Positions 30,485-39,583 of a stretch of DNA of 64,000 bases are shown in pieces (the first letter of the stretch is position 1; every line of letters begins with the position of its first letter). This stretch comes from AP-15 sp963781215. GTDB lineage: Bacteria; Pseudomonadota; Alphaproteobacteria; ATCC43930; CGMCC-115725. The notes below the pieces were generated by a model. It was not told where the DNA came from. It made no database searches and saw only the letters and a program-made list of their open reading frames with translations. A program made the position numbers and the translations under genes. The DNA is taken from the NCBI GenBank assembly GCA_963781215.1, contig CAWAFE010000051.1, positions 10,228 to 74,227 on the forward strand, in the 5' to 3' direction.

Positions 30485-31321
30485 TCATCGCGGGTATGTC
30501 GAATCCGAATCGCCGCCAGGGCGCGGCGTCCGGCTCGGATATCCGGGGGCGTCGCCCCGGCGCGGCGGCGGCTGCTCCGTGCCGGGCTGGCGATGCCCGC
30601 CGCCAAGCCCCGGCCACGGAATGGACGGGATCGGGAAGGGGTAGTACTGCCCCGGGTAGGGCTGGGGCTGATAGGGCTGCGGCGGCGGATAGCTCGGCTG
30701 CGGCGGGGAGTAGGGCCGGCCGGGGGAGGCGAAGGCGAACTGGCCGCGCCAGGCGGTGATGCGCTGCAATTCGCCGGGGCTGACCCGGCGCTGGGCAACG
30801 ACGCGGCCGCCGGCGATCGAGGCCTGAGCCCCGGCTGGGATCGTCACCGGCTGCGCGCCGGCGACCGTCACCGCTCCCGAGGCGACCGTGATCACCTCGC
30901 GCCCCTGGGCGACCTGCAGATTGAATGCACTGTGCGCGACGATCTGCTCGGCGCCGTGGCTGAAGCAGATCGTCTGCCCCTCCCCGTCCGAATACAATTG
31001 ACCGGTCAGCACGCGCACCCAGCAGCCGAGATAATCGACGAAGGAGCCGTAAATTTCGGGATCGGTGTTTGCGTCGAGCTGAACCGACCCGCCGCTGAAG
31101 AAATTGATCCTGGCGCTGCTGGCGGGGCCGGTGACGACACGGTCGCCGCTGTTGATCGACATGCCGTTGACCGCCGGCCGGCCGTTGACCGTGACATAGG
31201 GCCCGGCCACGAGGAGTGCTGCCACCGGCGCGCCCGCTTGGCCCTGCGCATTCGCCGGGATCGGCGACGCCGTAAAGAATGCGAATGCCGCGGCGGCGAT
31301 CCGGCAAGGTGCGGGTCTCAT
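30485..31321 (-). CDS. Exported FecR-domain protein with proline-rich tail (278 aa)
   Basis: A signal peptide (IAAAAFAFFTASPIPANA, cleavage after about residue 25) precedes a FecR-like beta domain: MSINSGDRVVTGPASSARI and FFSGGSVQLDANT. The last 80 residues are rich in P, Q and Y (QPSYPPPQPYQPQPYPGQ), a disordered secreted tail. Its ATG overlaps the stop of the membrane protein upstream (ATGA), so the two are coupled. It converges with epmA, leaving 10 bp. Unlike TonB-linked FecR, no sigma factor or receptor is nearby. Confidence 0.75.
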   Translation of the reverse strand: MRPAPCRIAAAAFAFFTASPIPANAQGQAGAPVAALLVAGPYVTVNGRPAVNGMSINSGDRVVTGPASSARINFFSGGSVQLDANTDPEIYGSFVDYLGCWVRVLTGQLYSDGEGQTICFSHGAEQIVAHSAFNLQVAQGREVITVASGAVTVAGAQPVTIPAGAQASIAGGRVVAQRRVSPGELQRITAWRGQFAFASPGRPYSPPQPSYPPPQPYQPQPYPGQYYPFPIPSIPWPGLGGGHRQPGTEQPPPRRGDAPGYPSRTPRPGGDSDSTYPR

Positions 31322-32364
31322 CGGCTTATTTCCCCCGAAGATTTGATGATCTGGCTGAGTGTCCGACTCTCGAAGATCTCGGCCGACGCCACGGTCCGGC
31401 TGGGAACCCAGACGATTTTCCGCCGCTGCGCGTCCCACAGCACGAACTCGCTGTCGGTTTTGTTGAGCAGGTACAGCGATGCCGGCTGCTGCGAGGCCGG
31501 TTCGGCCAGATGCTCGTAGCGGATCAGCGCCTGCGGGAATTTGTTCGGCAATGCGAGCTTGCCGTATACAAGCGGCAGCCAGGCGAGCGAGATCGCGAAC
31601 ACGACGGCGAAGGGCGCGGTCAGGAAGGCGCTCCAGCGCCAGGCCCGGTTCAGCGCCCAGGCGAGCAGCAGCAGCACGCCGATGACGACCTGCTGGTTGA
31701 CGAAGATCGCATAGCGGTCCTGCAAGAGGCCGTCCTTGCCGGAAAGGATCCACTCCCGGATCGGGCTCGATGCCGCAGCGCCTTCGGACGCCGGATAGAG
31801 CACGCCCGATACCGCCAGATCCTCCGGGAACAGGAAATGGGCGCGCAATTGCAGGGCGAGCAGGACCAGCAGCGCCAGGTAGGCGACGACCGCCCAGACG
31901 GCTCGGTGCCGGTTCAGGCTGCGAATTGGCTGGTGCGACGCCAGCCGCCAGCCGCGCCGCCCGACCAGGCGCCAGCCGAGCAGGCCGAGCGCCGCCGCGA
32001 CGAAGAGGCCGAACCAGAACTGGCCGATATCCATTCCCGACAGCAGCAGGAAGCCGGCGCCGCGCTGGATGTAGAAGGTCGGCTCGTAATGCAGCGCCAA
32101 GAGGTCGAGCCCCAGGAGATGCAGATTGGCCAGCGTGGCGAGATAGCCGAAGGCGTAGAAGATCGCGCCGATCCCGGCGATCGAGCCCGACAGCCAGGCG
32201 ACCGTGGCGCCGAGTGTGCGCAGCGCCGCCAGCACCCCGCCCGACGGCGCCGGGGCGTCAGTCTTCTCTGCCGGCTTATCGGCGGCGCGATCGGTCACGC
32301 TGCGACCCTCCGAGAGCGGCTCGCTCTGCCGGCGCCGGGTTCTGGTGCGCGCCGAGCCTGCCAC
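31318..32364 (-). CDS. Multi-pass membrane protein of unknown function (348 aa)
   Basis: Four or five hydrophobic segments: near residues 50-75, 105-130, 155-175, 225-245 and 250-275. A cytoplasmic-looking basic start (ARTRTRRRQ) is followed by a soluble C-terminus (FVLWDAQRRKIVWVPSRTV). I recognise no family. It is translationally coupled to the FecR-like exported protein downstream and divergent from the Sel1-repeat gene. The start could lie further in (for example at the V of SVTDRAADK). Confidence 0.6.
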   Translation of the reverse strand: MAGSARTRTRRRQSEPLSEGRSVTDRAADKPAEKTDAPAPSGGVLAALRTLGATVAWLSGSIAGIGAIFYAFGYLATLANLHLLGLDLLALHYEPTFYIQRGAGFLLLSGMDIGQFWFGLFVAAALGLLGWRLVGRRGWRLASHQPIRSLNRHRAVWAVVAYLALLVLLALQLRAHFLFPEDLAVSGVLYPASEGAAASSPIREWILSGKDGLLQDRYAIFVNQQVVIGVLLLLAWALNRAWRWSAFLTAPFAVVFAISLAWLPLVYGKLALPNKFPQALIRYEHLAEPASQQPASLYLLNKTDSEFVLWDAQRRKIVWVPSRTVASAEIFESRTLSQIIKSSGEISR

Positions 32365-32510
32365 CTGTGCCCTCCCCGCATCGGCCTCGGGCTGGACCTG
32401 TCATGACCTCGGGCAGTCCGGTAGGTTTATCAGCCGGAGCCGCAGCGGTCACCTGGACGCGGCGCCGCGCATGCCCATCTTTAGCGTGAAATTCGGCATT
32501 GGGACGCGGA

Positions 32511-34388
32511 ATGATGCGCGTCACCCGCTTCCGGTTGCGAGTGCTGGTGCTGGCGACACTGCTCGCGACGGCTGCTCCAGCCGCCGCCGGTGACCCGCCG
32601 GCCACCGCGAGCGCCCTCGAATCGGCGCGAGCGGCCATCAAGGGCGGCGACTTCGCCGGCGCGATCGAGCGGCTGCGCCCGCTCGCCGAGGGCGGCGACG
32701 CCGATGCGACATTCGAGCTGGCCTTCCTCTATGCCAACGGGCGGGGGGTCGAACGCGACTCCGGCGAAGCCTTTCGCCTTTTCCGGCAGGCGGCCGATCT
32801 CGGCAATGCCGAGGCGATGAACTCAGTCGGCTACCGCTACGAGCACGGCCCCGGCGTCGCACAGGATCTGTCCCAGGCCGTTCTGTGGTATCGCCGCGCC
32901 GCCGACGCCGGCGATCGGCGTGGGCTCAACAATCTGGGGCTTCTCTACGAGTCCGGCCGCGGGGTCGAGAAGGACATCGGCGAGGCACGGCGGCTGTGGC
33001 AGCGCGCGGCCGAGATCGGCCATCCGAACGCTATGCTGAACCTCGGCAACTCCTATCTCCACGGTCCGGGCGAGCTCGATTTCGACCAGGGTCTGAGGTG
33101 GTGGATGATGGCGGCGAAATCTGGTTCGCCGCTCGCCATGCGCGGCATCGCCGATCTCTATCGCGCCGGCCTGGCGGTGCCGCACGACGATGCCGAGGCG
33201 ATCGCCTGGTACCGCCGCGCCGCCCGGCGCGGCGATGCGCAAGCGATGGAGACGCTGGGCCAGATGACCCAGGCCGGTCAGGGCACCGAGCTCGATTACG
33301 CCAAGGCGCTCGCCTGGCACCATGCGGCGGCGCAGCTTGGTCTTGCGGTAGCTCAGGACAATGTCGGCTGGTACTTCGAGCACGGGCTCGGCGGCGTCGC
33401 CGCCGACCGCGCGCGGGCGGCGCTCTGGTACCGGAAGGCGGCCGAACAGGGCGATCTCTATGGCATGGTCGCGCTGGGCCGGCAGCTGGTTCGCCTCGGA
33501 CAGGCGCAAGAGGCGGCGCGCTGGTTCCAGGCCGCCGACGACCAGGGCTACGCCGACGGCTCCTTCCAGCTCGCCGGATTGCTGCTGAACGGAAGCGGGC
33601 TCGGCAAGGACCCGCCCCGCGCGGTGGCGCTCCTGAAGACCGCGATCGAGCACGGGCACGCCTGGAGTGCCCTACTCCTCGGCCAGCTCTACCGCAACGG
33701 CGAGGTCGTTCCCCCGGACGATGCCGAGGCGCTGCGGCTCTTCCGACTGGCGGCGGAGAGCGATCTGCCGCGAGCCTGGGCTGAGCTCGCCTTCATGTAC
33801 GCCGAGGGCCGCGGCGTCGCCAAAGACGACGCGCAGGCGGTGCGCCTCAACCGGCTCGCCGCCGAGCGCGGCGAGGCCTCGGCGATGACCAATCTCGCGC
33901 TGGCCTATACGTTCGGGCGCGGCTTGGCGATCGACTACGCCGAGGCGTATCGCTGGTATAAGGCGGCCGCCGACAAGGGCGACCAGGCGGCGATGAACGG
34001 GGTCGGCTATTCGCTGCTCAACGGGCTCGGCGTCGAGAAGGATGTCGCCGCCGCCTTGCCCTGGCTGCGGCAGGCGGCGGAATTCGGCCAGCCCAACGCC
34101 ATGCACACGCTGGGCGCTCTGTACCGTTCCGGGAACGGCGTCGAGCGCGACCCGATCGAGAGCTACAAGTGGCTGTCGCTGGCCGCCGACCGCTATACGC
34201 CGGTGGATGCGGAACCGCGCGAACGCGCCCGCCAGCTGATCGCCGAGGAGCGCGCCGCGCTGTCCCCGGCGGATCTGTCGGAGGCATTGCGCCGCATCGG
34301 CGAATGGCGGCCCCGCACCCCCCTCGCCCCCGACGAGCAGCCGCCGCCGAAGCATACCCCGCCAGCGACCGCCGCCCGGTCCGGCTGA
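32511..34388 (+). CDS. Sel1-repeat (SLR/TPR-like) exported protein (625 aa)
   Basis: A signal peptide (MRVTRFRLRVLVLATLLATA, Ala-rich cleavage region AAPAAAG) is followed by about fourteen Sel1 repeats of roughly 36 residues, typified by AMNSVGYRYEHGPGVAQDL and ALAYTFGRGLAIDYAEAYRW. Sel1 proteins act as interaction scaffolds, often in envelope or host-contact roles. ATG at 32511; a TTG four codons earlier is possible. The C-terminus is proline-rich. No partner is evident; it is divergent from the membrane protein at 31318. Confidence 0.88.
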   Translation: MMRVTRFRLRVLVLATLLATAAPAAAGDPPATASALESARAAIKGGDFAGAIERLRPLAEGGDADATFELAFLYANGRGVERDSGEAFRLFRQAADLGNAEAMNSVGYRYEHGPGVAQDLSQAVLWYRRAADAGDRRGLNNLGLLYESGRGVEKDIGEARRLWQRAAEIGHPNAMLNLGNSYLHGPGELDFDQGLRWWMMAAKSGSPLAMRGIADLYRAGLAVPHDDAEAIAWYRRAARRGDAQAMETLGQMTQAGQGTELDYAKALAWHHAAAQLGLAVAQDNVGWYFEHGLGGVAADRARAALWYRKAAEQGDLYGMVALGRQLVRLGQAQEAARWFQAADDQGYADGSFQLAGLLLNGSGLGKDPPRAVALLKTAIEHGHAWSALLLGQLYRNGEVVPPDDAEALRLFRLAAESDLPRAWAELAFMYAEGRGVAKDDAQAVRLNRLAAERGEASAMTNLALAYTFGRGLAIDYAEAYRWYKAAADKGDQAAMNGVGYSLLNGLGVEKDVAAALPWLRQAAEFGQPNAMHTLGALYRSGNGVERDPIESYKWLSLAADRYTPVDAEPRERARQLIAEERAALSPADLSEALRRIGEWRPRTPLAPDEQPPPKHTPPATAARSG

Positions 34389-34404
34389 CCCCGCGGTCGG
34401 GTGG

Positions 34405-35082
34405 CTATATCCGATCGAATGCGTGGGCACGCCCGAAGCGGGCGAAGACTTCATTGAATTCGGCGACGGCGGCGCGCGGGCCCTTTGGGTGCGACCAGAT
34501 CGCCCCGATCACGGCGAGAAAGTCGGCGCCGGCCTCGACCAAGGGCCCGCAATTCTCCTGGGTGATGCCGCCGATGGCGCAGCACGGCACCACCGTCGTC
34601 TCGCTCCACCATTCGATCAGCTCGGGCCGGGCGCGGTGCCTGGCGGCTTTGGTCGTGCTCGGGAAGAAGGCGCCGAAGGCGACGTAGTCGGCGCCAGCCT
34701 CGGCGGCGGTGACGGCGCGGTCGCGGCTATCGCCGCAGGTCACGCCGACGATGCGGTCCGGGCCCAGCAGCCGCCGCGCCTCGGCGTAGGGCATGTCCTC
34801 CTCGCCGACATGGACGCCGTCGCAGCCGAGCTCGGCGGCGAGGTCGGGCCGGTCGTTCATAATGAAGGCTACACCCCGGTCGCGCGCGATCGGCTGCAGC
34901 ACCGCCCCCGCGCGCCGGACTGCGTCGTCGTCGAAATCCTTCAGGCGCAATTGCAGGCAGGCGACGTCCCCGCCCGCCAGCGCCTCGGCGAGGTCCGGAG
35001 CGAACCGGTCGGGGTCGAATGCCGGCGGCGTGATCAGATAGAGCCGCGTCGCCGCCCGCTTGTCGTCGGTGAGGTCGGTCAA
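34405..35082 (-). CDS. thiE: Thiamine-phosphate synthase (225 aa)
   Basis: Joins HMP-PP and HET-P (thiazole phosphate) to make thiamine monophosphate. Signatures visible: LYLITPPAF strand, CLQLRLKD, pyrophosphate-region NDRPDLAAELGCDGVHVGEED, DYVAFGAFFPSTTK and AIGGITQEN. A TTG start at 35082 overlaps the stop of a gutted aldolase remnant (TTGA). The last 30 residues extend slightly past the family core. Other thiamine genes are not in the window. Confidence 0.93.
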   Translation of the reverse strand: MTDLTDDKRAATRLYLITPPAFDPDRFAPDLAEALAGGDVACLQLRLKDFDDDAVRRAGAVLQPIARDRGVAFIMNDRPDLAAELGCDGVHVGEEDMPYAEARRLLGPDRIVGVTCGDSRDRAVTAAEAGADYVAFGAFFPSTTKAARHRARPELIEWWSETTVVPCCAIGGITQENCGPLVEAGADFLAVIGAIWSHPKGPRAAVAEFNEVFARFGRAHAFDRI

Positions 35083-35181
35083 TCCTTACCCTGATAGATC
35101 TTGATGATCCGGTTCAGCATGTCGAGCGCGTCGGCCGTCGTAATTGGCGAGAATCCGTTTGACGGGTTCGGAGAGGCTCAT
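35079..35181 (-). pseudogene. Internally deleted class I fructose-bisphosphate aldolase remnant
   Basis: ATG 35181 with a fine ribosome binding site (GGGAGGA) opens MSLSEPVKRILANY, the start typical of alphaproteobacterial class I aldolases. A frame shift later, the DNA encodes DALDMLNRIIKIYQGKD and a stop at 35079, the typical C-terminus of the same protein. About 300 codons between them are absent. The aldolase C-terminus ends right at the thiE start (TTGA overlap), the arrangement expected when fba precedes thiE. Family recognition rests on short ends, so moderate confidence; an assembly collapse is the alternative. Confidence 0.5.
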
Positions 35182-35390
35182 CGACGCATTCCTCCCTGCC
35201 GCCTGTGGTGCGCCCTTGTAGCAAAATGGCGCGGTCGACGCGAGAGGGTCGCGGTGCCTGCGGCGCCCCGCTCGGCGGAAATCACCGCGTTCATAGGGAT
35301 GGGGTTCTTCGTGCGAGAAACGGCGCGGAATGATAGAATCGTGGCTATCAATGCCGCCACCCGGACGGCAGCCGCAATGGGAGGAAGATC

Positions 35391-35870
35391 ATGCGCCGAC
35401 ATCGTGCCACGGGAAGGTTGCTGGCTGGCTTCTGCTTCCTCGCGTTTGCCGGTTGCGCCCCGCAATCGACAACGACCGTCGCGCAGGCCAATATCCCGGC
35501 GGTGGCGCCGGGGCAGGCGCGGGTCTGGGTTCTGCGGCAGCAGGACTCGCCGGGCGGGAACATCGACGCGGCGGATCCGATGGTTTCCGCGAACGGCGCC
35601 CCGATCGGCCAAAGCAAGGAGGGAACTGCCTTCTTTCACGATTTCCCGCCGGGGGCCTATCGATTCACGGTGCAGCCTTACGGCACTCCGACCGGCCTCG
35701 GCGTGAATGTGCAGCTCGCCTCGGGGATGCAGACCTATCTCCAGGTTCAGGCGGTGCCCAACTGGCAGCTGGGCTCAACGGTCGGCGGCTACAGCTTCAC
35801 CGTGCTGGCAACCTCGCCGGAAGTGGCCCAGCAATACCTGCCGACCCTCACCATGGTCGGCGCGCGCTGA
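35391..35870 (+). CDS. Lipoprotein with DUF2846-like domain (159 aa)
   Basis: Signal peptide with lipobox FAGC (RLLAGFCFLAFAGCAP, cysteine near residue 22). The mature domain resembles DUF2846 proteins (ARVWVLRQ, then FHDFPPGAYRFTVQ), a carboxypeptidase-regulatory-like beta fold. It probably sits on the periplasmic side of a membrane. It stands alone, 210 bp from the aldolase remnant's start and pointing away from it. Confidence 0.7.
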   Translation: MRRHRATGRLLAGFCFLAFAGCAPQSTTTVAQANIPAVAPGQARVWVLRQQDSPGGNIDAADPMVSANGAPIGQSKEGTAFFHDFPPGAYRFTVQPYGTPTGLGVNVQLASGMQTYLQVQAVPNWQLGSTVGGYSFTVLATSPEVAQQYLPTLTMVGAR

Positions 35871-35889
35871 GAGGCTGACCCGAAATGTC

Positions 35890-35920
35890 ACTGGATTCTC
35901 GCTTTCGCGGGACTGAGCGA
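35890..35920. repeat. Diverged REP-like palindrome
   Basis: CTGGATTCTCGCTTTCGCGG. is a degenerate copy of the palindrome at 2309-2388, located just after the lipoprotein stop. Confidence 0.5.
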
Positions 35921-35949
35921 GAAGTCTTTGACATTTAATAATATTCGGA

Positions 35950-36375
35950 TCAAGCCGTGAGCAGAGCGGCGTCGCAATACTGCTCTAGCCGCTCCGCCGC
36001 GGCGAAGAAATCGGCGCCGAGGTCGAGTACAGCCGCGGGGCGGCTGGTTTCGAAACGCACGCCGTGCTGGCGGGCGATGTCGGCGAGACGGCGGGCGACA
36101 TCGGTGCGGCCGGTGAAAACCAAGCCGTCGACCTCGGCGCGGATCGCGGCCAGCGCCGCACCCGCCTCCTCGCCGCAGTCGAGAAGGGCGGTGAACTGGG
36201 CGTTCGGGACGGCCTCGCGCGCCGCCTCGACGAGTGCCCGAAACCAGCCGCCGCCGGCATAGACCCCGGCCTCGGGCGCGCTCGCCAGCACGACCGATCG
36301 GCCGGCCCGCGCCGCCGCCCGCAGAGCCGCGACCGCGTGCGCCAGCGAGTGGACGATGATGACGGGTGCGCTCAT
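35950..36375 (-). CDS. Hypothetical protein (141 aa)
   Basis: ATG at 36375 (MSAPVIIVHSLAHAVAALRA). An alternating strand-helix pattern (VVLASAPEAG, FTALLDCGEEAG, GLVFTGRTDVARRLADIA) suggests a small Rossmann-like fold. I do not recognise a named family. It lies 81 bp downstream of the N-formylglutamate amidohydrolase on the same strand, possibly in its operon. Confidence 0.6.
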   Translation of the reverse strand: MSAPVIIVHSLAHAVAALRAAARAGRSVVLASAPEAGVYAGGGWFRALVEAAREAVPNAQFTALLDCGEEAGAALAAIRAEVDGLVFTGRTDVARRLADIARQHGVRFETSRPAAVLDLGADFFAAAERLEQYCDAALLTA

Positions 36376-36456
36376 CGGCTCCGAAACTCGGCGTAGGTGC
36401 GAAGAGAAGGATGCCGACAAAAGGCTACGGTGACGAGCCAGGAACGAGCATTACCG

Positions 36457-37263
36457 CTACCGACTCTGATATTCGGCCCAGGCGGCCGGGAGGAGACGGG
36501 CGAGGCGCTCGGCCCATTGGGTCTGGCCGGCGGGCGCGGCGAGGAGGTCCTGACGGATCTCGATCTCGACATGCGGCAGACCGCGGCGCTCGCCGTGCAC
36601 CGGCACGGTGTAGTCGGTCATGTCACTGACCGCGTAGGGCTCGTTCTCGCCGATCATCAGCCCGCCTTCGGCCCGCAAGAGGCCGGCGAGGATATGGGCG
36701 AGGAGCGGGTCGCGGTTGAACAGCACCGCCGCATGCCAGGGCCGGGCCTCGCCCTTGAAGACCGGGGTGAAGCTGTGCAACGCCACCAGCACCGAGGTGC
36801 GCCCCTCGGCCGCGCGCCGGTCGAGCGCCACCGCGATCCGATCGTGATAGGGGCGGAAGATCGCTTCCCGCCGCGCCACGCGCTGGGCTTCGGTCAAGCC
36901 GCGGTTGCCGGGGATCTCAGTCGTCTCGCTGATTTCGGGGATCGAGCTCGCCACGTCGGGGTCGCGGTTGCAGTCGATGACCAGCCGCGAATAGTTCTGG
37001 AAGATGACCGCCGCGTCCAGCAGCTGCGAAAGCTGCCGTCCGACCGCACCGATGCCGATGTCCCAGGCAATGTGGCGCACAGTCTCGTGCTCCGGCAGGC
37101 CGAGCCCGTCGAGCCGCCGCGGGATGGCGCGGCCGGCATGATCGCAGGTGAGGAAAAAGACCGAGCGGCCCGCCTTGTTGGCGAGCTCGACCGGCTCAGG
37201 CTCGTCCGGGCCAAGGAGCAGGTCCATGCCCGCATCGGCTGGCTCGTATCTGACGCCTACCAC
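36457..37263 (-). CDS. N-formylglutamate amidohydrolase (268 aa)
   Basis: Hydrolyses N-formylglutamate or related N-formyl compounds. Family motifs: FFLTCDHAGRAIPRRLDGLG (zinc histidine in CDHAG), HIAWDIGI, NYSRLVIDCNR, LVALHSFTPVF and GLPHVEIEIRQDL. GTG at 37263 has AAGGA eight bases upstream, which favours it over an ATG at 37227 and a GTG at 37305. No other histidine-degradation gene is present, so it may act in general formyl-amino-acid salvage. Confidence 0.88.
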   Translation of the reverse strand: MVGVRYEPADAGMDLLLGPDEPEPVELANKAGRSVFFLTCDHAGRAIPRRLDGLGLPEHETVRHIAWDIGIGAVGRQLSQLLDAAVIFQNYSRLVIDCNRDPDVASSIPEISETTEIPGNRGLTEAQRVARREAIFRPYHDRIAVALDRRAAEGRTSVLVALHSFTPVFKGEARPWHAAVLFNRDPLLAHILAGLLRAEGGLMIGENEPYAVSDMTDYTVPVHGERRGLPHVEIEIRQDLLAAPAGQTQWAERLARLLPAAWAEYQSR

Positions 37264-37386
37264 AGCGCTATTTCCTTTCGAAACATGCGAAGAAATTTCG
37301 CCCACTCGTCGCCCCGGCGCAACCGGCCGGCCGCCAGCCTCGGAAGTGTCGAGAACGCGGCGGCCGAAGCGAGAGCCTGTCTCGGC

Positions 37387-38406
37387 TCAGAAGCTGCGTT
37401 CGCTGGCGAAGGCGGCGGCGTCGATCAGGGCGCGGCGCTCGACGCCGTCCGGAAAGGGCGACAGCGCGTCGATCGCGGCGGCGGCATAGGCGCGGGCGCG
37501 GGCCAGGGTCTCGGCGATGGCGCCGCGGCATTCGACCAGCAGCATCGCCCGCTCGAGGTCGCCAGACCGCTGATCCAGATCTTCGAGCGTGCGGCGCCAG
37601 AACGCGCGTTCCTCCTCGTCGCCGCGGGCGAAGGCGACGAGGATCGGCAGGGTGACCTTGCCGTCGCGGAAATCGTCGCCGACACTCTTGCCGAGCTCGG
37701 TCTGACGCGCCGAAAAATCGAGCATGTCGTCGACCAGCTGAAAGGCGATGCCGAGATTGCGGCCGAACCGGTCGAGCGCTTCTTCCTCCGCGGCCGGCCG
37801 CTCGGCGATGACCGCGCCGATGCGGCTAGCCGCGGCGAACAGCTCGGCGGTCTTGGACTCGATCATTTCGAGATAGGCTGCCTCGGAGGTATGCGTGTCG
37901 TTGGCCGTTATCAATTGCAGCACCTCGCCCTCGGCGATGACCGAGGAGGCGCGCGACAGGATATCGAGGATGCGCAGCGACCCGTCCGCGACCATCAGCT
38001 CGAAGGACCGGCTGAACAAAAAGTCGCCGACCAGGATCGCCGGCTTGTTGCCCCAAAGGGCGTTGGCCGTGTCGCGGCCGCGGCGCAGGCCGCTCGCGTC
38101 GACGACGTCGTCGTGCAGCAGGGTTGCGGTGTGGATGAACTCGACCGCCGCGGCGAGCGCTATGTGCCGGCCGCCGGCGTAGCCGCAGAGCCGGGCGCAG
38201 CCCAAGGTCAGCATCGGCCGCAGCCGCTTGCCGCCGCCGGCGACGATATGGCCGGCGAGCTGCGGGATCAGCGCCACCGGGCTCTGCATGCGCTGCACGA
38301 TCAGCTGATTGACGCGCGCCAGATCACCCTCGAGGAGCCCGGAGAGCGGGTCGAGAGACGGCTTTCGGTTCGCGCGCACCCGATCGACACCCGCCACCAG
38401 CGCCAA
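37387..38406 (-). CDS. ispB: Polyprenyl (octaprenyl/decaprenyl) diphosphate synthase (339 aa)
   Basis: Builds the ubiquinone side chain. First aspartate-rich motif LLHDDVVDAS, second QLVDDMLDF, plus GGGKRLRPML near the N-terminus, all intact. The start chosen is TTG 38406 with AGGAG six bases upstream; the open frame extends further but lacks similarity. Chain length cannot be read safely. Divergent from the DUF2007 gene, a common neighbour in alphaproteobacteria. Confidence 0.94.
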   Translation of the reverse strand: MALVAGVDRVRANRKPSLDPLSGLLEGDLARVNQLIVQRMQSPVALIPQLAGHIVAGGGKRLRPMLTLGCARLCGYAGGRHIALAAAVEFIHTATLLHDDVVDASGLRRGRDTANALWGNKPAILVGDFLFSRSFELMVADGSLRILDILSRASSVIAEGEVLQLITANDTHTSEAAYLEMIESKTAELFAAASRIGAVIAERPAAEEEALDRFGRNLGIAFQLVDDMLDFSARQTELGKSVGDDFRDGKVTLPILVAFARGDEEERAFWRRTLEDLDQRSGDLERAMLLVECRGAIAETLARARAYAAAAIDALSPFPDGVERRALIDAAAFASERSF

Positions 38407-38538
38407 CGAACTCTCCTGCCGCAGCCGGGCGCCGGCCCTAGGATTGCCCGATCGGCTTGACGCGCCCGAAGGCGAGCGAGCATAGATTGCCGGCAAGGCC
38501 GGTCAAGAGCCGCGCCGCCGCATCCCGATCACAGCTTG

Positions 38539-38769
38539 ATGACCGTCGCCGACATGAAGGAGCTGGTGCGCACCAACGACCCGGTCCGGCTCTCGTGGGT
38601 GCAGGCGCTGCTGCGCAGTTCCGGGATCGACAGCCTCGTCCTCGACTATCACACAAGCCTCGTCGAAGGCAGCATCGGCGCCATCCCGCGCCGGGTCATG
38701 GTGGCGGCAAAGGATTACCAAAGAGCCCGCGCGCTGCTCGCCGCCGAAGAGGGCGAGGCGGCGGGATGA
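38539..38769 (+). CDS. DUF2007-domain protein (76 aa)
   Basis: Short protein with LVRTNDPVRLSWVQALLRSS and a C-terminal VMVAAKDYQRARALLAA helix, the DUF2007 (putative signal-transducing) layout. It is followed after 13 bp by the methyltransferase gene. Molecular role unknown. Confidence 0.88.
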   Translation: MTVADMKELVRTNDPVRLSWVQALLRSSGIDSLVLDYHTSLVEGSIGAIPRRVMVAAKDYQRARALLAAEEGEAAG

Positions 38770-38782
38770 GCGAGGTCGTCTG

Positions 38783-39541
38783 ATGAGCGAGGCAGGGGAG
38801 GCCGGGCCGCTCTTCACCGAGGACCGCCTCCTCGGCGGGCGGGTGCGACTGCGGCAGCCGGCGAGCGGCTATCGGGTCGCGATCGATCCTGTCTTTCTCG
38901 CGGCGTCGGTGCCGGCCGAGCCGCATCAGCTGGTGCTCGATGTCGGCTGCGGGTCTGGGGCGGCGATGCTGTGCCTCGCGGCGCGCGTGCCGCATGCGCG
39001 CATCGTCGGGCTCGAGATGCAGCGCGACCTGGTTCGGCTGGCCGGCGACAACGCGATCCTGAACCAGATGGAGGCGCGGGTCTCGGTGATGATCGGGGAC
39101 TTGTTGCATGCGCCGCCGCGATTGTCGCCGGGCGCCTTCGACCACGTGATGGCGAACCCGCCTTTCAACGAGCGCGGCCGAACGACCCCGGCCGCGGCGC
39201 CGGGCCGGGCCGCCGCCACGATCGAAGGCGACGCCGACCTCGCCGCCTGGGTGCGCTTTTCGCTGGCGATGGTGCGCTCCAAGGGCACAGTGACCTTTAT
39301 TCACCGCGCCGACCGGATCGATGCGCTGCTGGCCGAGGTCGCCGGGCGGGCCGGCGAGGTCGTGGTGTTTCCGCTGTGGCCGGGGCAGGGAAAGCCGGCA
39401 AGCCGCATCTTGGTACGCGCGCGCAAGCAGATCGCGGCACCGGCGCGGCTCGCCGCCGGACTCGTCCTGCACGAGCCCAACGGGCAGCCCACCGCGGCGG
39501 CCGCGGCGGTGTTGCGGGAGGGGGGCGGGCTCGATCTCTGA
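38783..39541 (+). CDS. tRNA1(Val) A37 N6-methyltransferase-like protein (TrmN6 family, 252 aa)
   Basis: N6-adenine methyltransferase with SAM motif LDVGCGSGAAMLCLAARV, acidic GLEMQRDLV and catalytic motif ANPPFNERG (NPPF). The opening LLGGRVRLRQPASGYRVAID is characteristic of TrmN6-like proteins. It sits in a compact plus-strand cluster DUF2007-methyltransferase-S49 peptidase. Confidence 0.88.
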   Translation: MSEAGEAGPLFTEDRLLGGRVRLRQPASGYRVAIDPVFLAASVPAEPHQLVLDVGCGSGAAMLCLAARVPHARIVGLEMQRDLVRLAGDNAILNQMEARVSVMIGDLLHAPPRLSPGAFDHVMANPPFNERGRTTPAAAPGRAAATIEGDADLAAWVRFSLAMVRSKGTVTFIHRADRIDALLAEVAGRAGEVVVFPLWPGQGKPASRILVRARKQIAAPARLAAGLVLHEPNGQPTAAAAAVLREGGGLDL

Positions 39542-39583
39542 CCCCGCTCGCCCGGGCCGGCACGGCTCCCCATTTGGTGTCGC

